Assembly (NCBI GenBank): GCA_964438515.1 | Contig: CAYTLK010000002.1 | Coordinates: 62,001-126,000 of the forward strand | Length of the DNA: 64,000 nt | Direction of reading: 5' to 3' | From: RGIG3701 sp964438515 | GTDB lineage: Bacteria > Planctomycetota > Planctomycetia > Pirellulales > Thermoguttaceae | Part shown: positions 17,155 through 30,009 of the stretch, in pieces | Layout of the letters: every line of letters starts with the position of its first letter | Position numbering within the stretch: position 1 is the stretch's first letter | Translations under genes and position numbers: made by a program | The notes under the pieces: generated by a model | Databases searched by the model: none | The model's input: the letters and a program-made list of their open reading frames with translations, nothing else | Told to the model about the DNA's origin: nothing

Positions 17155-18597
17155 ATGAATTTCAGTGCATGTGTGAGACGGTCATTTTTTTCCTTTTTGA
17201 CGGCGTTTTGCGTTGCTGGCGCGTTTTGGACGGCGGAGGTTCCGGCTCAAACAGACGAAGCTGCTGCGGTTTCGCCTGATTCCGCAGTTTCGCCTGATTC
17301 CGCAGTCTCAGCTGTTTTTGACGTTCGTGCTTTCGGCGCCGTTGGGGATGGAACGACAAAAGACACGCATTCCATTCAGAAGGCGATTGATGCTTGTTCG
17401 TCCAGCGGCGGCGGAACGGTGTTAGTGCCGGCGGGAACCTACGTAACCGGCTCCCTTTTTCTCAAAAGCAACGTGGATTTTTATCTTGCTGCGGGGTCGA
17501 TTCTGCTTGCAAGTCCCGACCGCGCCGACTACAATGCGCCGGACGTCTGTTCGCAAAACCGTTTTTATCCGAACGAATCGTCTTTCGGGGCGCACCTGAT
17601 TCTTTGCATCGAGCAGCAGAACGTTACGCTTCGCGGTCCGGGAAGAATTGACGGAAACAGCAAAAAATTCATTCTCAACGATGCGGGCGTTCCCTACCCT
17701 GCGCAGGACAAAATTCCTTGGCGGCCGTCTCAGATGCTTTATTTTGTGGAGTCCGACCAAATTCGTGTACAGGACCTGGAACTCACGAATTCTTCCTACT
17801 GGACCTCATTTTACCACGGCTGCACACACGTTTTTCTTCGCGGACTGCGCATCTGGAATTCCCGCAATCAGCACACCCATAATGGAGACGGAATCGACGT
17901 AGATTGCTGCGAGTTCGTCACGATCAGCGACTGTCAAATCGACTCGGCCGACGACTGCATCACGTTCCGCGCAGCGGCCGACGGACTGAAAAAACCGCGT
18001 CCCTGCCGCAACGTGACCGTCACGAACTGCGTTCTTTCCACACCCTGCAACTGTTTCCGCTTCGGAGTGGGGGACGGACTGGTTGAAAACGTTTCCATTT
18101 CAAATATCGTCATCGAAACGGCCCGAACCGCTTTCAATTTCGTCTCCAGCTGGAGTGATTCGGTGCGCGGAGCGGATCTGCGAAACATTCGAATCACGAA
18201 CGTGACCGTTGATTGCGAGGTTTTGGCGCACCTTTATTTAAACTTTGCGGAAAATGTGGATTTTCGCGACATTTCCATTTGCGGGATTTCGGGAACACTT
18301 CGTCAGGTTGCGGATATGGATCCGGAACGCCGAGACGAAAGCTGCGTCTGGCTCAACGCACCCACGCAGACGATGGTTAAAATCGCTGGAAAACCAGGAT
18401 GTATGATTCGTGACGTAAAATTCCGTGATGTAAATCTGTGGGTTTATCCGGATGCGGTCTGGCAGGCGTCCAACGTGGACGGTCTCATGCTTGAAAACGT
18501 TTTTCTGCGGTCTGTAGATTCGAAAAAACCCGTCAATTACGAGCTTGAAAACGTACAGAATCTCTGGCAGAGCGAGGGAAATGAGCCGCAGATTTGA
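17155..18597 (+). CDS. Secreted glycoside hydrolase family 28-like (pectinase superfamily) protein
   Basis: 480 residues from the ATG at 17155, which has GGAGG 8 nt upstream; a TTG at 17140 is the alternative. A signal peptide (about 1-32, ending VPAQ) is followed by a Ser/Pro/Asp spacer with a duplicated DSAVSP unit. The right-handed beta-helix begins FDVRAFGAVGDGTTKDTHSIQKAIDAC. Two GH28 motifs are visible: GDGIDVD (for NTDGxD) and SADDC (for the catalytic DD pair). The usual GHG and RIK motifs are not recognisable (FRFGVGDG and AFNF at those places), so it may be a rhamnogalacturonan- or other uronide-directed enzyme rather than a polygalacturonase. Acts in the periplasm or outside the cell on plant polysaccharide (inference). 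Confidence 0.8.
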   Translation: MNFSACVRRSFFSFLTAFCVAGAFWTAEVPAQTDEAAAVSPDSAVSPDSAVSAVFDVRAFGAVGDGTTKDTHSIQKAIDACSSSGGGTVLVPAGTYVTGSLFLKSNVDFYLAAGSILLASPDRADYNAPDVCSQNRFYPNESSFGAHLILCIEQQNVTLRGPGRIDGNSKKFILNDAGVPYPAQDKIPWRPSQMLYFVESDQIRVQDLELTNSSYWTSFYHGCTHVFLRGLRIWNSRNQHTHNGDGIDVDCCEFVTISDCQIDSADDCITFRAAADGLKKPRPCRNVTVTNCVLSTPCNCFRFGVGDGLVENVSISNIVIETARTAFNFVSSWSDSVRGADLRNIRITNVTVDCEVLAHLYLNFAENVDFRDISICGISGTLRQVADMDPERRDESCVWLNAPTQTMVKIAGKPGCMIRDVKFRDVNLWVYPDAVWQASNVDGLMLENVFLRSVDSKKPVNYELENVQNLWQSEGNEPQI

Positions 18598-18616
18598 GTC
18601 CAAAAAACACAATAAG

Positions 18617-18653
18617 GAAGTCCTAAAAACTCATTATCAAGATGTTTTTGAAA
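18617..18653 (+). repeat. Dispersed 37-bp element, copy B
   Basis: GAAGTCCTAAAAA...TATCAAGA...TTTGAAA, about 32 of 37 positions identical to copy A at 14207. Lies 19 nt after the GH28 stop codon. Confidence 0.5.
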
Positions 18654-18661
18654 GGAGAGTC

Positions 18662-18697
18662 TGAGAGGGAAACAACGTTCAAAATGTTTCTCTCTCA
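18662..18697 (+). ncRNA. Strong 12-bp hairpin in an intergenic region, candidate structured RNA
   Basis: TGAGAGGGAAAC (18662-18673) pairs over 12 bp (one G-T) with GTTTCTCTCTCA (18686-18697) around a 12-nt loop. No T-run follows, so it is not a standard terminator. A second hairpin, TGAAGT/ACTTCA, lies at 18836-18854. Together with copy B of the dispersed element these fill most of the gap between the GH28 gene and dnaE. No known RNA family (SRP, tmRNA, RNase P, 6S) is recognisable. Confidence 0.3.
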
Positions 18698-19011
18698 CGA
18701 CCGAAACGACATTGCGGGAGCGCTCATGGTTCCTCCAGTTCGGGTGGAAACACCGCGCGTACGAAAAGACCCTTGAAGCACGATGTTTAGTGTATGATTT
18801 TGTACATTAAATGTTTTTTGTACAATTTTCAAATCTGAAGTTTTTCGGACTTCAATCGTCAGAATTTTGGGGGAGAGAGTCGATCTGAAGCTGGGTTGAA
18901 AAATTTTTTTCTCGCCCCCCGTTACATTTTAGCCGCTCTTGTGGTAAAATAACTTTTTTGTTGCTCGTTCTGTTCGTTCTGTTTTGTATTCAAGAAAAAA
19001 GTACATTTATT
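18698..19011. other. Remainder of the GH28-dnaE spacer
   Basis: Contains a GC-richer stretch (about 18700-18770) without an open frame of note, an AT-rich stretch with two GTAC palindromes (about 18800-18825), the second hairpin (18836-18854) and the dnaE promoter. No gene seen. Confidence 0.5.
18922..18950 (+). promoter_or_regulatory. dnaE promoter
   Basis: TTACAT (18922-18927), 17-bp spacer, TAAAAT (18945-18950). Transcript start near 18957, leader about 55 nt to the ATG at 19012. Confidence 0.6.
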
Positions 19012-22905
<3,894 letters not shown>

Positions 22906-23040
22906 GAACAAGAAACGCCATGTTTTAAGGTTTTTTTGTACCGTTGCTTTTTGATCGCGGGGAGCGGGGCGTTGAAAGCCGCCACTCTCCCCAGACCCAT
23001 CATCTAGAAAATTTTATAATATTGTTGTGCTTTTAGGACT

Positions 23041-24042
23041 TTATTTCATTCTCTGTGCGACTTTTTTCGCCCAATATGTAATGATGATTCCCGCTCCCGC
23101 ACGCGTCATCGCAATGAGAGATTCATCCACAATTCGATTTTCATCAATCCAGCCGTTCATCGCGGCGGCTTTCACCATGCTGTACTCGCCGGAAACGTTG
23201 TAGGTCGCCAGAGGAAGTTCCGGGAAATTCTCGTGTACGAGCCGCACAATGTCGAGGTACGCAAGCGCCGGTTTCACCATAATAAGGTCGGCGCCTTCTT
23301 CTACGTCGAGTTCCACTTCACGCAGCGCAGATTCTGCAACGGACGCAAAATCCATCTGGTAGCTGCGTCGGTCGCCGAATTGCGGGGCGCTGTCGGCTGC
23401 ATCTCGGAACGGACCATAGAACGCGCTCGCGTATTTTACCGCGTAACTCATAATGGGAAGATGGGTGAAGCCGTTTCCGTCGAGTTCGTCGCGCATGGCC
23501 GCAATCATTCCGTCCATCATTCCGCTGGGAGCCACCATATCGACGCCCGCTTCCGCCTGAATGCGGGTTTGACGCCGCAGCATTTCGAGCGTCGCGTCGT
23601 TATCGACGTCCATCATTCCGCCGGGAAGCTGTTTCATGCAGCCGCAGTGTCCGTGCGACGTGTACTCGCAGAAACAAACATCGGTGATGCACAAAAGACT
23701 CGGCGCCGCCTGTTTAACGGTTCGAACCGCTCGCGCGATGATTCCGTCCGCCGACATCGCATCGGAACCGGTTTCGTCTTTATGGGCGGGAATTCCAAAA
23801 AGAAGGATTCCTCCAATTCCGAGGCCCGCGAGTTCTTTTACTTCTTCCGCAAGGACGTCGAGCGACATCTGAAAGACGTCCGGCATCGAGGGAATTTCGA
23901 CTTTTACGCCCGTTCCTTCACAAACGAAAAGCGGGAGAATCAGTCGTTCGGGAGTGATGCGGTATTCCGTCACGAGTTTTCGCACGGCCGGATTGTGACG
24001 CAGGCGGCGAGGACGAATCGGCATATAATTTTCAGGTTCCAT
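23041..24042 (-). CDS. hemB: Delta-aminolevulinic acid dehydratase (porphobilinogen synthase)
   Basis: 333 residues, normal family length. It condenses two 5-aminolevulinate molecules to porphobilinogen in haem synthesis. Active-site features: the zinc-type cysteine cluster CFCEYTSHGHCGC, Schiff-base lysines in MSYAVKYASAFYGPFRDA and in MVKPALAYLDI, and the conserved FGIP and GMMDGM segments. A perfect AGGAGG lies 7 nt before the ATG. It is convergent with dnaE and has its own candidate promoter and leader hairpin in the 213-bp space after lnt. No other haem gene is in the window. Confidence 0.97.
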   Translation of the reverse strand: MEPENYMPIRPRRLRHNPAVRKLVTEYRITPERLILPLFVCEGTGVKVEIPSMPDVFQMSLDVLAEEVKELAGLGIGGILLFGIPAHKDETGSDAMSADGIIARAVRTVKQAAPSLLCITDVCFCEYTSHGHCGCMKQLPGGMMDVDNDATLEMLRRQTRIQAEAGVDMVAPSGMMDGMIAAMRDELDGNGFTHLPIMSYAVKYASAFYGPFRDAADSAPQFGDRRSYQMDFASVAESALREVELDVEEGADLIMVKPALAYLDIVRLVHENFPELPLATYNVSGEYSMVKAAAMNGWIDENRIVDESLIAMTRAGAGIIITYWAKKVAQRMK

Positions 24043-24072
24043 TTAAGTTCCTCCTATAGTTCTTTTTTTATC

Positions 24073-24096
24073 CTGGATCGTTTTCAAAACATCCAG
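24073..24096 (-). promoter_or_regulatory. Leader hairpin of hemB
   Basis: CTGGAT (24073-24078) pairs with ATCCAG (24091-24096), extended by four inner pairs across one bulge. It sits in the hemB 5' leader about 15 nt before the AGGAGG. It is not followed by a U-run in the mRNA, so it is more likely a stability or regulatory element than a terminator. Confidence 0.35.
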
Positions 24097-24168
24097 TTTT
24101 ATTCAGTTTTATGTAATATTTTTTAAATATTATTGAAGTTTATTCAACATCGTTGCAATTAATTAAAT

Positions 24169-24196
24169 ATTGTAGCACAAAAAAGTCTTTTGTACA
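24169..24196 (-). promoter_or_regulatory. Candidate hemB promoter
   Basis: On the minus strand TGTACA (24191-24196), 16-bp spacer, TACAAT (24169-24174). The -35 match is partial (4 of 6). Confidence 0.4.
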
Positions 24197-24255
24197 GACC
24201 TCCTGCGTCTGTTTTGGAAGGAAGAGTGGACTTTTTTCTCCTTTTTGAGCCGGAT

Positions 24256-26058
24256 TCAGTTCGGAGACACGTTTTTTTCCTGTTTTTTCGGACGGCGTTT
24301 GACGTTCCACATCCCCCAAAAGAGAAACAAAAGCGGAATCCAAAGGAAGTATCCCCCATATTCTGTGAATATCGTACGTCGCGAGTCCCGCTGCACATGC
24401 GCGTAAAGAACATCGGATTTTCCCGTCGGAACCTCCGAAAGAATGCATCCGTTGCTGCTGATGGACGCCGAAATGCCGTAATTTGCCGCCACAAGGAAAG
24501 GTTTGCGGTTTTCAATCGCTCGAAAAACGCCGCACGCGAGATGAAGTCGATTTTCGTTCGAATATCCGAACCACCCATTATTCGTGAGATTGATGATGCA
24601 GTCCGGCTCGCAGCCCCTGCGGCGTAACGTCGCGATTTGTCGGCGCGTCAGTCGGCCTAAAACAGACTCGAAACAGAGACTCATGCTTGCGGAAAGCGTG
24701 TCGCCGTTTTGAAGCGGAATCACAATTTCGGCCGGACTTTCGCCCGAATTTAACGATCCAATTGGAAACATCGATTCCAAACTCGGCCAAAATTTTTGCA
24801 GCGCCCTCACAACGGGAATGTACTCGCCAAACGGTACAAGAATCATCTTGTGATACGCGTTCGATATTCGAACTTCCTGTGTGTCGAACGGAACGAGAAT
24901 CGCCGAATTGTAGTAACGCACATCTTTTTGCGTGTACTGACAGATGGAACAGCCCGCTAAAAAGGACGTTTTGATGTAATTTTGAACGTAAAAACGCAGA
25001 TTTTCCTGTGAAACGTCCGCGATTTGCGCCGCTCGTTTCTGAAACTCGTCCGCAGAAATCGGCTCGTCGTTTTCGTCGAGGAGTCCCTGGGGCTGAAACG
25101 CATTTTTTTCCGCAAAAATGATGGGGTAGCGGTAGATACATTCTGGAAAAACGACCAAATCGACGTGAGGCGTCGTCGTTCCATCCGCTTCCGTCTCGGA
25201 ATATGTTTTTTGTGCAAGTTTCAAATATTCGCGTTCCGTTTTTTCCACAAGTTCCGGTGTCGTGCTGAGTTCGGACGGAATGCACCCCTGAATCAGCGCG
25301 ATATTTCCAACAGGTGCGTTCGGATTGGGTTCCGCAAGTCGGAACGCGCCGTACCCGACCAAAAAAACGGAGGCGAGAAAAAACGCAGTAAACGCCGCAA
25401 ATTTTGAGGAATATTTTTTTTCGAAAAGCACAACGGTCAGAGCGGCGCTGAGGAACACGAAAAGCGCGGAAGTCCCCCACTGACCCGCCAAATCGGCCGT
25501 CTGAATCATGAGGGGTGTACGGTAAAAAACGTCGGCGACGGACGCCAGCATGAATCCGGAAAAAATCCAGCCTCGCAGCACGTCGCATGCAGCCCAAACG
25601 ATCGAAACGACGAAAAGAAACGTGAGTGTTCGAACGGAAGACGAAAAAACACGGCGTCCTAAAAGCGGATAGAGGACGCGCGGGAGTTTTCGATGTACAA
25701 TATTCCGTGAAACGGCAGTAAAAAGCGGGAGGTAGCAGCCCAAGTAAGCCGCAAGCGCCAGCATTAATACATTATTAATAGGGTGCGGATAGCGGATGTA
25801 GTGCGCTTCACAAATCCAAAAGAGGGTTCCGAAAGCCCAAATCTTCCAGTACGGATGGCGGCCGGGAAGCCGACGTCGAAAAAGAACCGGAAGGAGAATC
25901 GCCGCAAGTGACGGAAAAATCAGCCCTTTCCACTCGAAAAGCGGGAGGGCGAGAACGTAACAAACGACGTGAATCCCTAAAAGAAGCGTCAAAAAGTGCG
26001 GAGATCGAAAAAATGAAAAACGTACATAATTAAAATCGGAAACAGCTTTGAAACGCAT
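24256..26058 (-). CDS. lnt: Apolipoprotein N-acyltransferase
   Basis: 600 residues, somewhat longer than the usual 500-540. The first half has about seven hydrophobic segments; the second half is a periplasmic nitrilase (CN-hydrolase) domain with the Lnt triad: Glu in VVFPECIYRYP, Lys in YHKMILVPFGEYIP and Cys in SLCFESVLG. NLTNNGWFGYSNE and the final transmembrane helix (FLWIPLLFLFWGMW) also match. It transfers the third acyl chain onto lipoproteins at the inner membrane. A hairpin covering its ribosome binding site separates it from the upstream FliN-like gene by 35 nt. The role is well supported by the triad. Confidence 0.93.
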   Translation of the reverse strand: MRFKAVSDFNYVRFSFFRSPHFLTLLLGIHVVCYVLALPLFEWKGLIFPSLAAILLPVLFRRRLPGRHPYWKIWAFGTLFWICEAHYIRYPHPINNVLMLALAAYLGCYLPLFTAVSRNIVHRKLPRVLYPLLGRRVFSSSVRTLTFLFVVSIVWAACDVLRGWIFSGFMLASVADVFYRTPLMIQTADLAGQWGTSALFVFLSAALTVVLFEKKYSSKFAAFTAFFLASVFLVGYGAFRLAEPNPNAPVGNIALIQGCIPSELSTTPELVEKTEREYLKLAQKTYSETEADGTTTPHVDLVVFPECIYRYPIIFAEKNAFQPQGLLDENDEPISADEFQKRAAQIADVSQENLRFYVQNYIKTSFLAGCSICQYTQKDVRYYNSAILVPFDTQEVRISNAYHKMILVPFGEYIPVVRALQKFWPSLESMFPIGSLNSGESPAEIVIPLQNGDTLSASMSLCFESVLGRLTRRQIATLRRRGCEPDCIINLTNNGWFGYSNENRLHLACGVFRAIENRKPFLVAANYGISASISSNGCILSEVPTGKSDVLYAHVQRDSRRTIFTEYGGYFLWIPLLFLFWGMWNVKRRPKKQEKNVSPN

Positions 26059-26065
26059 AAAAACT

Positions 26066-26087
26066 CTCCTGCAAAAACACGCGGGAG
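26066..26087 (-). promoter_or_regulatory. Hairpin sequestering the lnt ribosome binding site
   Basis: In the mRNA CTCCCGC (plus-strand 26081-26087) can pair with GCAGGAG (26066-26072) around an 8-nt loop; seven pairs, one G-U. The 3' arm contains the AGGAG that lies 7 nt before the lnt ATG, and a T-run follows. This could limit lnt translation or act as an attenuator after the FliN-like gene. Confidence 0.4.
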
Positions 26088-26093
26088 CTGGAA

Positions 26094-28252
26094 TTATTTG
26101 CGCAGTTCTTCCAGTTTTACTCCCACGCAGTCTTCATATTCTACCGGAAATCCGTTTCCAGCGCAACCTCCATTTATAAAAACTTCGGCTTTTGCGTCTT
26201 TTTTTTGTCCCAAATTGAGGAAACTTCCGACTTGAAGCCCCAAAAGTGCCGTCAGTGGGAGGCGCGTGCGTCCCAGCGAAACGGAAATCGGTACGGAAAT
26301 ATCCATTAATGGAGACGCGTTGATGGTCTCGTTTTGATTTTTTGAAGAATCTTTCTCAAAATTCTGTGAAAAATCGAGCGAGAAAGGCGTTTTTTCCTGT
26401 TTATTTTTCCAATCGGACGGTTTTTCCAGAAGCGTTTCCGGAGTGATTGCGTCTGCGGGCCGCGGAACGTTTTCGGAAACCGGCAGTTCAAAGGTTTTTG
26501 CAATTACGAAACTTTTTTCCGTCCATTTTTCGTGCGAAATTTCCGGAATTATAAAATATGTACATTCGTCGTTCTTTGTTTCCGGGACGTTTACGATTTG
26601 TATAGGTTCGAATGATGTTCCGTTTTTCAAAGTGTCGAGAGGAATGCGCGTTTCGACGATGGAAAAAGACGGCGATTCCGAATTTTCGACCCGTTTTGAG
26701 GGACTGAAAACCGGTTCGGCTGTGTTTTTTGTGCGCGATTCTTCTTCAACTTGTAATTGTTCGTAAATCTTTTCGGTGAAACGACTTGCATGCAGGCGCC
26801 ACCGCTGTGTATTTGCGGGATGCGCGTAATGAATTTGCGACAAAATCCGTTCCTCACGCAACGCACGAGCACGCGGCGAAACGATTCTTGTACGAAAATG
26901 AAACCGGTGAAGAAATCTCGGAAGTTCCGAAAATTCCAATGTTTGTTTCTTCGATTCAGTTTCCGGTTGAGTTTCAGCTTTAATTTCCGATTCAACTTCA
27001 GCTTCAGTTTCCGGTTGAGTTTCAGCTTCAGTTTCCGGTTGAGTTTCCGATTGAGTTTCCGATTGAGTTTCCGATTGAGTTTCCGATTGAGTTTCCGANN
27101 NNNNNNNNNNNNNNNNNNNNNNNNNNNNNNNNNNNNNNNNNNNNNNNNNNNNNNNNNNNNNNNNNNNNNNNNNNNNNNNNNNNNNNNNNNNNNNNNNNTT
27201 TCCGATTGAGTTTCCGATTGAGTTTCCGATTGAGTTTCCGATTGAGTTTCCGATTGAGTTTCCGAATCGGTCGCGAGGGTGGAAAAACTTTCTAAATAGG
27301 AATTTTGTTCGATTGTTTTCTGAATGTTTGAATTGTGTTCTGATTTTTGGGACGTTTTTATTTCGATTTTTTCGAGTTCGCGGACGGGCTTCGGCGTTTC
27401 GGGAGACAAAATGCGTCCGGAAGGGGAATTTTGAGAGTGCGCCCTTAAAATATCGGGGGCTGAAATCGGCCCAAACATCCACGCACACCCCTCGCTCCCG
27501 TCAAACTTTCGAATGGAAAACGAACGAAATTCTAAAGCATTGTTTTCTTGAGTTTTTTCGTCTGCATTTCGCTGCGGCAAAACATCAAAAAGCGGTTCCA
27601 AAGACTCAATGCGGCCGTAAAAAAATTGGGCCGAATGGTAAAATGGGTTTGGAGACGGTTCCGTTTCGACGGGATTTTTCGCTGCTTCTTCGGCTGAATT
27701 TTCGATTGAATTTTTCGCTATTTTTGCAGTTGAAATTCTGTCTGAAATCTGTGTTTCTTTCAAACTCTCGAATTTTGGAAATTTGGAGGGAGCGAAAAGG
27801 GATTCCAGCGCGTTTGCAAGCAAAAAAATTCGTGATTTTCCCGCGATTCCAGGGTTCGAGTACCACGAAGGGAGAATTCCGCCGTGTTCCGCAAGGAGAA
27901 AGACTCCCAGCGCGTCTTGAAAAGGAAAAGTGATTGCAAAACCGGCGCCCTGAAACGTTTTGGGTCGTTTCCAAACGGTATTTCTCGGCATTCCGGCGGG
28001 ATTTTCGGGGGAAAGTTCAAATGTTTCGCCTAAAATATCGAGAAATCGTTCAAGAACGGTCGCGAGTTCCTGTAAAAACGGGGATGTGTGAACGGATTCC
28101 AATCGAAATTCCGAATCAGAATCAAACGCTTTCGGAACGTTATTTTTGGGAATGAAACCGCTGAGAATCGCATCCATACGTTCCTCTTCACCCGCGGCGG
28201 GTGCGTCGTCGGATTCCTTAAAAAACGTATTTTCTGTGGAGGATGAGGGCAT
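26094..28252 (-). CDS. FliM/FliN (SpoA-domain) family protein with SETQ-repeat linker, interrupted by a scaffold gap
   Basis: One gene read in two pieces around the N gap at 27099-27198; the frames differ only because 100 Ns is a placeholder. ATG at 28252 (MPSSST); a TTG at 28264 is less likely. The N-terminal part (about 350 residues) contains a globular region around 45-145 (FQGAGFAITFPFQDALGVFLLAEHGGILP) that I do not recognise firmly; a CheC/FliM-like fold is possible. The linker consists of a 12-bp tandem repeat encoding SETQ, at least five units on each side of the gap, decaying into PETEAETQ. The last 70 residues are a SpoA/FliN C-ring domain (MDISVPISVSLGRTRLPLTALLGLQVGS...). No other flagellar or type III secretion gene is nearby. 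Confidence 0.75.
27050..27264 (-). repeat. 12-bp tandem repeat (SETQ codons), containing the assembly gap
   Basis: Units of TTTCCGATTGAG on the plus strand repeat head to tail on both sides of the gap, encoding Ser-Glu-Thr-Gln on the minus strand. Repeat collapse is the likely cause of the gap; copy number is unknown. Confidence 0.9.
27099..27198. other. Assembly gap (100 N)
   Basis: Exactly 100 Ns inside the SETQ repeat; a placeholder length. Confidence 0.98.
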
Positions 28253-28540
28253 ACAATTCACCAAATCCGAAAGGAATTTGAAATTTTGAAAAGAAACAAC
28301 ATTCGAACTTCTTCACGATTATCGGCACAATCGCGCCAGAACTTAAGCTGAAAACAAACGGTCGGACTGTTAAAATTCATACAGACGGTATAATTTTTCA
28401 GGAGGTGCTGGTTTTTTATCGAAAATCGTGTACTATATAAGGTGTAATCGACAAATTTTGCCGAACTATAAGAATAAGGAATAATATCATTCTTTATAAA
28501 ACATGAAAATAAGTACAAAATTCATTGGAGATAAAAGAAC

Positions 28541-29944
28541 GTGAATCATCAGTCGCAGGCCGCCAACAAGGCGTGGGGGGGCGTTTTCGAGGACGCCGCC
28601 GATCCGAGAATGGAAAAATTTACGGAAAGTATCAGTTTTGATAAACGTTTGTATCGTCAGGATATTCGCGGCTCGCAGGCGCATGCGGCGATGCTTGCGA
28701 AAGTCGGAGTTTTGACCGACGAAGAGGCGCAGTCCATTCGGGACGGTCTCGAAGGAATTCTGCACGATATTGAGGCGGGAAATTTCGAATACTCGCAGAA
28801 ACTCGAAGACATTCATATGCACGTCGAGAAGGAACTGATTCAGAGAATCGGCGACACCGGGCGTAAGCTGCATACGGGAAGAAGTCGGAACGACCAGGTT
28901 TCGACGGATTTTCGGCTTTGGGTTCGTGATGCGATCGACACGCTCGACGGACTTCTGAAAAATCTGCAAAAATCATTCGTAGGGCGCTGTGATGCGGATT
29001 TCGACTGCATTTTACCGGGATACACGCACACTCAGCGCGCTCAGCCGGTGCTCGCGCCGCATTACTGGCTCTGCTACGTGGAAAAATACGCGAGAGACCG
29101 TGAGCGGCTGATGGACTGTCGAAAACGGGTGAACACGCTGTCGCTCGGTGCTGCGGCGCTCGCAGGAACGTCCATTCCGATTGATCGTTTCGAGACGGCA
29201 AAACTTTTAGGTTTTGAACGTGTGGCGGCAAACTCGCTCGACGTGTCGAGTGACCGCGATTTCGCACTGGAATTCCTCTTTTGTTTGGCTGTGATTTCCG
29301 AACATTTAAGTACTTGGGCGGAAGAGTGGATCTGGTGGTCCACCTGTGAGTTCAATTTCATTAAATTACCGCAAAAGTTCTGTACCGGGTCGAGTATTAT
29401 GCCGCAAAAGGTGAATCCGGATCTGCTGGAACTGATTCGCGGAAAAACGGCGAGGGTCATCGGCGACCTTCAGACGCTCATGGTGCTCGTTAAAGGGTTG
29501 ATTCTTGCTTACAATCGGGATTTGCAGGAAGATAAAGAACCTGTTTTTGACGCTTTTGATACAGTTTCCGCTTCTTTGGACCTTGCGGCCGACATGGTGC
29601 GGGACGCGAAGCTGAATCGGGAAGCAATTCAGGAACGCCTTGAAAAAGGGTATTTGGACGCGACGACGTTTATGGAATTCCTCATTAAACGCGGAATCCC
29701 GCAGCGGACGGCGCACGGAATGGTCGGTCGGCTCGTACGTTCGGCGATGAATCGCGGCGCGGCGCTTGCGGAACTCCCTCTCGCGGAGTTTCAGGCCGAG
29801 TGTTCCGATTTGGATGATTCCGTGTATGAAATTCTGGGCGTGCAGAAAGCGATTGAAGCGTTTCAGAGTTACGGTTCCACCGCGGCCGTTCAGGTTCGCA
29901 GTCAGATTGATGCGTGGAAAAAACGGCTGGAAGACGAAAAATAA
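28541..29944 (+). CDS. argH: Argininosuccinate lyase
   Basis: 467 residues starting at a GTG with GGAG 10 nt upstream. It splits argininosuccinate into arginine and fumarate, the last step of arginine synthesis, in the cytosol. Family marks: AWGGVFEDAADPRMEKFTES at the N-terminus, HTGRSRNDQVSTDFRLW, the catalytic His in TQRAQPVLAPHYW, and the fumarase/aspartase signature GSSIMPQKVNPD. The 288-bp region upstream separates it from the divergent FliN-like gene and contains possible but unclear -10 boxes (around 28431 and 28490). Confidence 0.97.
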   Translation: MNHQSQAANKAWGGVFEDAADPRMEKFTESISFDKRLYRQDIRGSQAHAAMLAKVGVLTDEEAQSIRDGLEGILHDIEAGNFEYSQKLEDIHMHVEKELIQRIGDTGRKLHTGRSRNDQVSTDFRLWVRDAIDTLDGLLKNLQKSFVGRCDADFDCILPGYTHTQRAQPVLAPHYWLCYVEKYARDRERLMDCRKRVNTLSLGAAALAGTSIPIDRFETAKLLGFERVAANSLDVSSDRDFALEFLFCLAVISEHLSTWAEEWIWWSTCEFNFIKLPQKFCTGSSIMPQKVNPDLLELIRGKTARVIGDLQTLMVLVKGLILAYNRDLQEDKEPVFDAFDTVSASLDLAADMVRDAKLNREAIQERLEKGYLDATTFMEFLIKRGIPQRTAHGMVGRLVRSAMNRGAALAELPLAEFQAECSDLDDSVYEILGVQKAIEAFQSYGSTAAVQVRSQIDAWKKRLEDEK

Positions 29945-30009
29945 ACGTACTGTATTCATTATTTAACTGCTATTCATCAAAACTCATGGATTTTTCGAGA
30001 GAGAACCAA

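Noticed and set aside
22959..22992. GGGGAG/CTCCCC pairing between dnaE and hemB
   Set aside because: The stem is only six pairs, the inner part is irregular and there is no T-run on either side, so I do not call a terminator.
27840..27870. GGTTCGAGTACC resembling a tRNA T-arm
   Set aside because: It lies within the FliN-like coding sequence and no acceptor stem or anticodon arm can be built around it.
28408..28496. Candidate -10 boxes upstream of argH
   Set aside because: TACTAT and TAATAT are present but no -35 hexamer of acceptable quality lies at a proper distance, so no promoter is called.
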